Source of the DNA: Pempheris klunzingeri
Taxonomy: Eukaryota; Chordata; Actinopteri; Acropomatiformes; Pempheridae
Length of the DNA: 64,000 nt
Assembly: GCF_042242105.1 (NCBI RefSeq)
Contig: NC_092029.1
Location: 5,643,885 to 5,707,884, forward strand
Direction: 5' to 3'
This document shows positions 57,147 to 64,000 of the stretch, in pieces (position 1 is the stretch's first letter; every line of letters begins with the position of its first letter). The position numbers and the translations under genes are program-made. The notes under the pieces are model-generated. The model was given only the letters and a program-made list of their open reading frames with translations. It was not told the DNA's origin and ran no database searches.

Positions 57147-57908
57147 CTGATGAGATACAACACATGAAGCAAGAAGACAGTTATAGGCACAATTTACTGA
57201 CAATCGATGTTGGTGTTTAAGAGAAGAGCAGCAACTTCCTCCAAATACCAGCAGCTGCTCGCATTAATTGTCAATTGGACTGGCTGTAGATGAGCTGCCT
57301 GCTCACCATAAAAGGGAAGAAACGTCAATTTCTATCTCTGTCAAAGTCTTCTTCCCCCTAATTTACATAGCTTAGCGTGCTGTCTGGCATGGCACCTCCC
57401 ACGCCATTCATTATTAATTACGGCTATCACTTAACAGACAGATACATTTTACAAATGTGACATAATTATTACATTAATATGGATGTCAAAAAACGGCGAG
57501 GGCGGATTTCTCTGAGTTAGCAAAATGAAGCTCGCTGCTAGCTAGCATTCAATAATGTTAGCCGAGCTAGCGTTAATGAGAACTTAAAGTTGGCGTTGTG
57601 GAGCTAACGCTATCAAGTAGCCACAAATACGCGGGCATTAGACGACTATGTAAGGAGGAGGAGTACGTGGGTACATTCAGTCAAGCACACTGACAGGTTA
57701 AATAAGCTAAACGAAACAAAAAAAAAGAAATTTGACAGCTAGTTAGCGTTAGCGCCAAGCCAGCCCGGTGATACTAACTGCTAGCTAACGTTAGCAGCTT
57801 CGGCTAGCAAAGTTGCTCCACTCGAGGTCTCCACGACGCGGAGGCTAAAACCAGCCAGAGTTCACCTCAAATAGCGTCCGTGTGTTTGTAATGAAGCGCG
57901 ACTCTTAC
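57147..57908 (-). other. ccnk intron 1 with a dense GCTAGC/GTTAGC cluster
   Basis: Between 57530 and 57810 at least eight overlapping GCTAGC, GCTAAC and GTTAGC words occur (for example GCTAGCTAACGTTAGC). It mirrors the cluster in cyp46a1 intron 1, also just inside exon 1. Confidence 0.65.
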
Positions 57909-58080
57909 CTTTAACATGTAGCCGTCGGAGTAAATCACCCAAAACAGACGGCTGTATGAATGATCTGCACCTATTCACAGCGAATCTGCTAACGAGTGAT
58001 CAACAACACTCCCCATTGTAACAAGGGCACCGCCATTTTGGAGTACGTCAGATACTTTTGGCACACGTCATTACGCAGGG
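57909..58080 (-). promoter_or_regulatory. ccnk exon 1 and core promoter
   Basis: Exon 1 ends at 57909 (AAAG then GTAAGA). AAAATGGCGG at 58039-58030 is a YY1-type initiator element, common at housekeeping starts, and its ATG (58036) could open a 15-codon uORF ending TAG at 57991-57989. Just upstream are two ACGTCA half-CRE sites. The exact start site is unknown. Confidence 0.6.
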
Positions 58081-61000
58081 CATCCGACACACGTGTGCTG
58101 TGGCTCGGCTTTACCTTTCTTCTGCTAAATTAATTTGTTCAGCGCTTTGATGCATACTGCAAATGGAAAGTCCTAATAAGATACAAGCATGGAGAATTAA
58201 TATTTTAGCATGAGTATAAGGAAAGTGTGTTATTTTCATTAATATCCACTAGAGGGAGACAAAGAATTACTAGTGGACTTTGGCAGCCAGGACTGGGCTT
58301 TTCTCAGTCTTGACCAAATGACTCACCAGACAAAAAATCAGCACAATGTTCATAAAAACATTGTTCTGGACATGGTTTCAAAGTGCATATCACAAGAAGG
58401 CAAATAAGCACAAAATATACTTACATGCAGTTACTAAGATCTCAAATATCTTAAATAATGTTGGATTTTATGATGCGTTTAAAAAGATTATGTTGTTCTG
58501 TGCACAGACTGCTTGTTTGTTTTATATTATATTAGGTTTTTAAAACAGTTACATGTAATCTGAGAAACCCTGTAATGTAATGTGTTTGTTAAAAGGGGGA
58601 AGAAAGTTTCTGAAATCATCAAGGGACAACCTACACTCTTTGAATACTTGTACATATATGAATAACAATTTCCCTTTGTCTTTTGAGGGTATAGATCATT
58701 AAAAAAAAACCTTTTTATGTGTATAACTTGAAGAAATCAGACTTTCCAAAAACAAAAAAAGAATACTACAAAACATTGTAGTTGCACCTTTTGCCGAGCA
58801 AGGTAGCAATACATTGCAATAATCTTAAAAAAAGATACTTGGATTGAATGATTGGAATTCATGATAAATAAGAAAAAATATTACTGGTTAAATGATATTT
58901 TAGTTTAGTAGTTAATATTGCGTAACTTTTTTTTCTCACTCAGTGTTTGCTTTAAAAGTCACAGGGTGTAAGAGCACATTACAAGTAACATCTTGTGCCC
59001 TCTTCGTTCCACTCCCACCCTTACTTCCGAGAAAAGCCACCATTGAATCATTTACTTCATCCAAATTAAAATTTGGAATCTACATGCATTATATATTCAC
59101 CCATGCTCGGACAAATCCTCTTAACTGTGGGAGAAATTGTCAGGATGTGTCCTGTAGAAAAGTAAGAGCCTTGTCTAGATGTATTGCCCGTAGCAAGGGA
59201 GCATCTCAATCTGTCACTCAAGTCCACACACACATGCACACACACATACACACACACATCAACCACAGTAAATCAGCTTATGAATAATATATACTTGTAC
59301 TTTCTTTATTAATATTAAACATCGCATAATGAAGCACCGAGTATAAGCAAATCCCAGAGCAATATTCATATTACCATGAGCTGTCCTGGAGTGGACCTTT
59401 CATTGTTTATGTCGGTCCTGTTGTGGTTAAACACATCAAAACGTCTGATGTGACCTGTTTTTACACTAAATGCTTTTTTTGTTCTTAAAAACTGTGTGTA
59501 CGTTAAGCGCATTTTTTTCTGTCTATTTTAAGATATCACTGTAATTTTTTGTTTTCTCCAGAGAGTAAACAGATGGGAGAGACATGAAAAATGGAGGATA
59601 AAAGGATGTGACGAAGGTTGTGACCCAGAATCAAAGACAGTTAAGATGCGTGTGCTTTTGTCCACTGATGTGCAAGAGCTTCCCTGCTTGAACTTTGTCC
59701 TTAGGCTCATTCTTATGATTTCACATAAATTATAAATGGCTGGAATCTACTTAAAACCCCGGTCATTTTGGGAAAAGAACAAAAATGTCTACACAATGTC
59801 TCTCTTTACTTGGACAAAACTTTCATTTCAGCATGTGCCCATCTCTTGTGTAGGTGTTGCCCCGCGGTGTGTTCGGGTATCTCCAATTCAACTATGGCAC
59901 TTACCACGCGAGATGCATGTCTCCTTAGAGGCAACACTTTGGACTTAAAACCTTTCCTGTGTCCACAAGCAGGGTATTTGTGGTATATTGGCCTTGTGCA
60001 ACCCAGCTTAAACTGCCTTTGCCCGCAGCCAGCAGATACAAGCTATAATGGAGACATTGATGTATTATTGAGAAACCCATGGGTAAGGATCAAGGAGCTG
60101 CTCGCAGCCAGCAGGGATAGCAAGAGAGTGTGTGAACTCAGGAAAATGTTTTCCTTCAGCATCCAATGTGTCCACGACTGCTGTTGCTCTCTTGGCCCAG
60201 TGCAAAAAAGAAGACATTTCATGTAATATCACATACTGAATTTATGCGCTCCAGTCAAAGCAATATGCTTGACAACATGCTGGGCCTATCTGTGAAAGAT
60301 AGCTGTTATGCTGTAGTGTTTCCATGTGGAGTCTGCTGAGGTTATGTCTACTTGAGCCAGAGCTGAGATGACATTTCATTTATATAAATAATTACTGTCC
60401 TGAAAGTCCCCTAGGCCTGCCCTGAAGCAATCAAACTTCTAATGCTCTTAAAATTGCCCACCATGTTTTATTAATGGCAGACTATAAAATGCATTGCTAT
60501 AGCTGCACACTTCTTTGCTGATCCACGAGGAAATGGTGTCAACTTTAAATGGCTGTATTAGATTTTATATTTTTATTCAACAATGTATTTCAACTTTGAA
60601 TTGTATGGTACAGTAAAAAAAAGGAGAGAAAAAAGAAACTTGAGTGTGTTCGTGGCTGAGCTGTAGCCTGCAAAGCACTTAATCTGTGCATACACTGATC
60701 TAAAATGAATACAGTGAATTATGCGCGGAATGATTGCCCATTAGTGCCATTAATTGCCTCTGAGTGAACCTGATCTGCTCTTCAAGGACTCTCTTAGATG
60801 GTGAACTGTATAAATGGCAAATTAAGGAGGCTTCACTCTAAAAATAAGAATAAAGTATAGTAGCGCTGTGTTAAGGTATCAACCCCTCCAGGTTTGTAAT
60901 GTCTCCTGACTGTGCCAACAGAGGGTACTGTTGCCTCACAACATGTTTAAATTATCCCAACAACAAAGATGCAGCCTGCTGCCCCCCCACCCCTCCCCTC

Positions 61001-61800
61001 TCTGGTTCTCTGTGAGGAAATAGGTGTGCTTAATATTTATGCTGATCAAGAGCAGTGGGTACTTGGTATAAAACTATAATGCCACACAATAACAGAGAAG
61101 TATTAATTATGTAAATTAATAACATTAAAATTAAAAGTGACCTTTGAACCCAGATTTGCCCAATAGGGCTGATTTAATCTCATCTAGATGAGGGTGGTTC
61201 TGATATTCCAGCCATTTTAAATCATTTTCGTCCTGGTGTGAATTTCAGATGGCATTACATGAGAGGGAAATGAGTTGTGACAAGTTGTCTACTGATTAAA
61301 ACATGCATGACAAAGGAAATGTACTATAGGACTTGAGGACCTCATGGTCTTTTGGATGTTATGGCCATTGGAGCCGAAAAATGTGGAGGTGACAGAGGGA
61401 ATGTTGGGGGGCAACTTCGGTGTCAAAAGGCAGACAGTTTGACTGAAATAAGCGACGACTCGTGAGGAGTGATTACTTTTTGTGTGGAGCTCCGGGGAGC
61501 CACCGCTAGTTGCCTCCGGTGTCCGTGTGCTGTCCGTGTGCAGCACGAGCCTGTTGTGTCTGACGCGCAAACGTCACGGACGCACTTGAACTTGAATCCC
61601 ATCCCTTTCCACGGAGGCAACCCCAACCACACACACCCACGCTCACACAAAAACAGAGGCTGCATATAGTCTGCGGGGTCCTCCCAAACAGAGCCTCTTT
61701 CATCGTGTGAGTCAACAAGAAGTAGCCTCGACACTGTAGGAAACTAGGAAACATTGGACCTCTGCTTGTTGGACGAGGAGGAGGAGGAGGTGTCTTGTCT
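58081..61800. other. gene-free spacer between the divergent ccnk and bcl11b
   Basis: AT-rich, with a small (CA)n at 59226-59259. No exon of SETD3, the gene in this place in human, is visible. The 152-codon frame at 59768-60226 starts at TTG and lacks support. Low-repeat AT-rich stretches (60240-60860, 61140-61290) could be regulatory. Confidence 0.6.
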
Positions 61801-61816
61801 GTCCGCCTGCTCCCCC

Positions 61817-61864
<48 letters not shown>

Positions 61865-62511
61865 CAACGAGGCTACCGCCACCAGAGCCAAGAGTTGCCG
61901 TTCCGCGCACCGATGCCAAAACGCGCAGGAGGAGTCAGTGCCAAAGGGTCATTTTAGCGCACCACTGCTGAAATGGAAGGACTGTAGGGAATCCTAGAAT
62001 AAACAGCAGCCGTTTGACCCCAGATGATATAATCATATCATTAAAATTAAGAAAAGGGAAAAGGGAGAGGAGCCAAATAAGAGCCAATACTCGTCCCCGG
62101 TGGAGTGCTCCGTACTTCATCTGTCACCGCGGTCGCTGCAGAGGTGGGCAGTCCAGGATTTTTATCTGCAAAAGGTCATTGCAAAACATACCTGCGCACA
62201 TATCAGCTCATCGGCCGCTAGTAGCCAACTGCCTCCTAAAACTACACTTTGGCTTCCTCAATCCAGGTGTTGCTTCCTCCGAAGACGCTGCAGGACGTTG
62301 TGGACAAACTGGTCTTCCATCCTTATCGCGCTCCTGTCCGGCTCCTCACCTTCCGAGCGCGCATCAAAGTTGCAGCAAAAGACTGTGAATAGTAGAGGGA
62401 TTAGGAGAGAGGGAAAAGTTGGTCACCTGCGATCCAGAGAGGACCGACACCACGGTGCAAGCCGACTCCAAGTGCCGTTCACCGGGCGATGCCAGAGTAA
62501 ATGCCGGGGCA
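61801..62511 (+). promoter_or_regulatory. promoter and 5' UTR region of the BCL11 gene
   Basis: Opens with a (CT)n tract (61817-61861) next to a GAGGAG run and continues moderately GC-rich to the ATG. Start site unknown. Contains two short uORFs at its 3' end. Confidence 0.5.
61817..61861 (+). repeat. (CT)n tract
   Basis: About 22 CT units, a GAGA-type promoter-proximal repeat upstream of the BCL11 first exon. Confidence 0.95.
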
Positions 62512-62533
62512 ATGTCCCGCCGCAAGCAGGTGA
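62489..62533 (+). promoter_or_regulatory. two uORFs, the second overlapping the BCL11 start codon
   Basis: ATG CCA GAG TAA (62489-62500) is followed immediately by ATG at 62501, which reads ten codons to TGA at 62531-62533 in the +1 frame, past the main ATG at 62512. Scanning ribosomes using 62501 would miss the main start. Confidence 0.6.
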
Positions 62534-62575
62534 ACCCGCAGCACTTATCGTTGACTCACAGGGAGACAATACAAG
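62512..62575 (+). CDS. bcl11b: first coding exon of BCL11B-type zinc-finger repressor (partial, cut by window end)
   Basis: BCL11 proteins are C2H2 zinc-finger transcription factors. In mammals BCL11B directs T-cell and corticospinal neuron fate. Seen: 21 codons plus one base, starting MSRRKQVNPQHLS, then GTGAGT. This is the invariant N-terminal peptide of BCL11A/BCL11B that, as in FOG1 and SALL proteins, recruits the NuRD complex through RBBP4. The exon 1 length and phase suit the family. Asn8 (NPQHLS) and the ccnk/ccdc85c synteny favour BCL11B over BCL11A (KPQHLS). Residue 7 is Val where human has Gly. The remaining exons with the zinc fingers lie beyond the right edge. Confidence 0.85.
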
Positions 62576-63285
62576 GTGAGTTTCGACTTCTCTCCTCTTA
62601 CTTGATTACGCTTACTGGTTTAAATGATTTATTGTTTATCACTATTTTTGTTATTCTCAATTTTAAGGGAAAATTAATGTATTTATTTGGAAATAGATTC
62701 GAATCGTACTCATGTTTTGATCATTTTTTTTAACATGCGCCGAAAAGGCAGATAATTACCCATAATAACTGTGAAAATAAATTCCCCATGTGACAGGCTA
62801 ACACTCATGCACACACAAGCAAAAACGCTGTACTGTGTTGTTTCTTAAATGTACTTTTTAAGAGTGAATTTGAGCAACCTGGTGTGTTAAAAACGGATGT
62901 TTTACGCATTTGAATTTTACCAACATTATTCAGTAATATTTCAGCGGCGCCTTTTGCAGCTTCATATGACTTTACTACGAGAGATGATCTTATGACAACT
63001 ACACTGGGACTCTCTGGCTAAGTGTGAGTGTGTGAGTGTGTGTTTGCGTGTGCATGCACGTGCCTTGCGCGTGTAATCCAACAATTCATCACAACACAAT
63101 TTAGCATTTTTTTCCCCAGCAGACTGCAACATGTGGCAGTGTGCACATTTGTGTGGACTTTGTTAAAAAAAAATCACAGATTTCTAAATCCAGTTATTTA
63201 TTTCGTGACTTTGCACTGGGTGACTTGTATCTTAATTTATTTTTAACTAATTTCTCTCTTTCTCCTCTCTCGATCACACACTCTC

Positions 63286-63322
<37 letters not shown>

Positions 63323-64000
63323 ATTTTTTTCTTGACATATAAGGGCCTATCTGCACTTTAAGGTAACATCTGAAGAACAGAACAACAAAATAGAAATGAG
63401 TCCAGTTTGCTATCACACCAACAACAATATTAACTTTATTAATACGATATTTCAAAACGAAGGGTCATAACTTGTTTGAAGCTTCTCAGAGCTGCGACCA
63501 AAAAATTCTGATTAAATTGCGCAGATTAAATCTGAGGCAGGAGTGCTTTTTTGCGGGCAAATGATTAAAAAGTCGCATAATCCAATTTCAAATCAATTAT
63601 ATCAATCTAACCTTCATCTCCCAGCGCTCTGTTTTGCCTAAATCCAATTTCATAGGGGCCTAATCTGAGTAATTCATTGCAGAAGTTCATGATGTAATCT
63701 TTGGCCAATCTGTTTTGTGTTGAAAAGGGTTAGGCGCATTCCGTCCTCCCGACACATTTAGCGTTTAGACTAATCATTTATCCCATTCACTTTGTCTCTC
63801 TGTCTCTTGTCACCGACTTTCCTCCTATTGAGTGTTCAGTTGAAATAATTACGGTAATTTCAGACGCAAAGAGTAATCTGAAATCTAAATGTTTGCTACA
63901 ACCAATGTTTTTCTTTTCTAATTGAGAAAGCGGGTGCATCCTCAGCAGATTTTAGGCAGATGACAAATATTGATCCAGCCTGAATACTGATCTCTGCTGT
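62576..64000 (+). other. start of bcl11b intron 1
   Basis: Begins with GTGAGT. Holds imperfect (GT)n near 63011-63050 and (AC)n at 63291-63320. The TAAT-rich stretch 63480-63830 is free of simple repeats and may be regulatory. No second exon seen. Confidence 0.65.
63291..63320 (+). repeat. (CA)n microsatellite
   Basis: 15 CA units in bcl11b intron 1. Confidence 0.9.

Noticed and set aside
60020-60115. Direct repeat CGCAGCCAGCAG (two copies, about 77 bp apart)
   Set aside because: Twelve bases only, with no surrounding structure.
59768-60226. 152-codon frame upstream of bcl11b
   Set aside because: Starts at TTG, is Cys-rich without a pattern, and has no family similarity I can name.
62419-62511. 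In-frame upstream extension of the BCL11 exon
   Set aside because: Opens only with TTG; the invariant family N-terminus begins at the ATG at 62512.

Overview
The window looks like vertebrate nuclear DNA, most likely from a percomorph-type teleost. The genes are intron-rich with GT-AG boundaries. Long introns are full of (AC)n/(GT)n microsatellites, and several interspersed repeats match, in wording I remember, families common in fish. The gene set matches human 14q32.2 (BCL11B-SETD3-CCNK-CCDC85C-HHIPL1-CYP46A1), which anchors the identifications. There is no bacterial, viral, CRISPR or operon-like content.

Layout. (1) 1-2.6 kb: flank with a possible small unidentified minus-strand gene cut by the left edge (weak), a 0.7 kb TIR transposon relic (1815-2510) and a tRNA-Thr(UGU) gene on the minus strand (2570-2642). 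(2) 2.8-7.3 kb: a complete 15-exon cyp46a1-type cholesterol 24-hydroxylase gene, plus strand, 507 aa. (3) 7.8-51.6 kb: ccdc85c, plus strand, seven coding exons, 408 aa. Intron 1 is about 29 kb and holds only repeats and non-coding DNA that I can see. (4) 52.0-58.0 kb: ccnk (cyclin K), minus strand, convergent with ccdc85c; ten exons certainly coding plus a 5' exon, 534 or 551 aa. (5) 58.0-61.8 kb: gene-free spacer upstream of two divergent genes. (6) 61.8-64.0 kb: 5' region, first coding exon and start of intron 1 of a BCL11 gene, bcl11b by synteny, plus strand and cut by the right edge.

The genes are not a functional pathway. They encode a P450 of brain cholesterol turnover, an apical-junction coiled-coil protein, the cyclin partner of CDK12/CDK13, and a zinc-finger repressor. 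What links them is conserved synteny. Relative to human, SETD3 and HHIPL1 are missing from the interval and cyp46a1 is in the opposite relative orientation. I reconstructed all three full genes by checking phase across every intron, and the summed CDS lengths are multiples of three (1524, 1227 and 1605 nt).

I see no undescribed biological system that the sequence can prove. The best leads are the left-edge small-gene candidate, dense GCTAGC/GTTAGC clusters in the first introns of both cyp46a1 and ccnk, a 42-nt frame-neutral exon and an NAGNAG acceptor in ccdc85c, overlapping uORFs at bcl11b, and several perfect inverted repeats.
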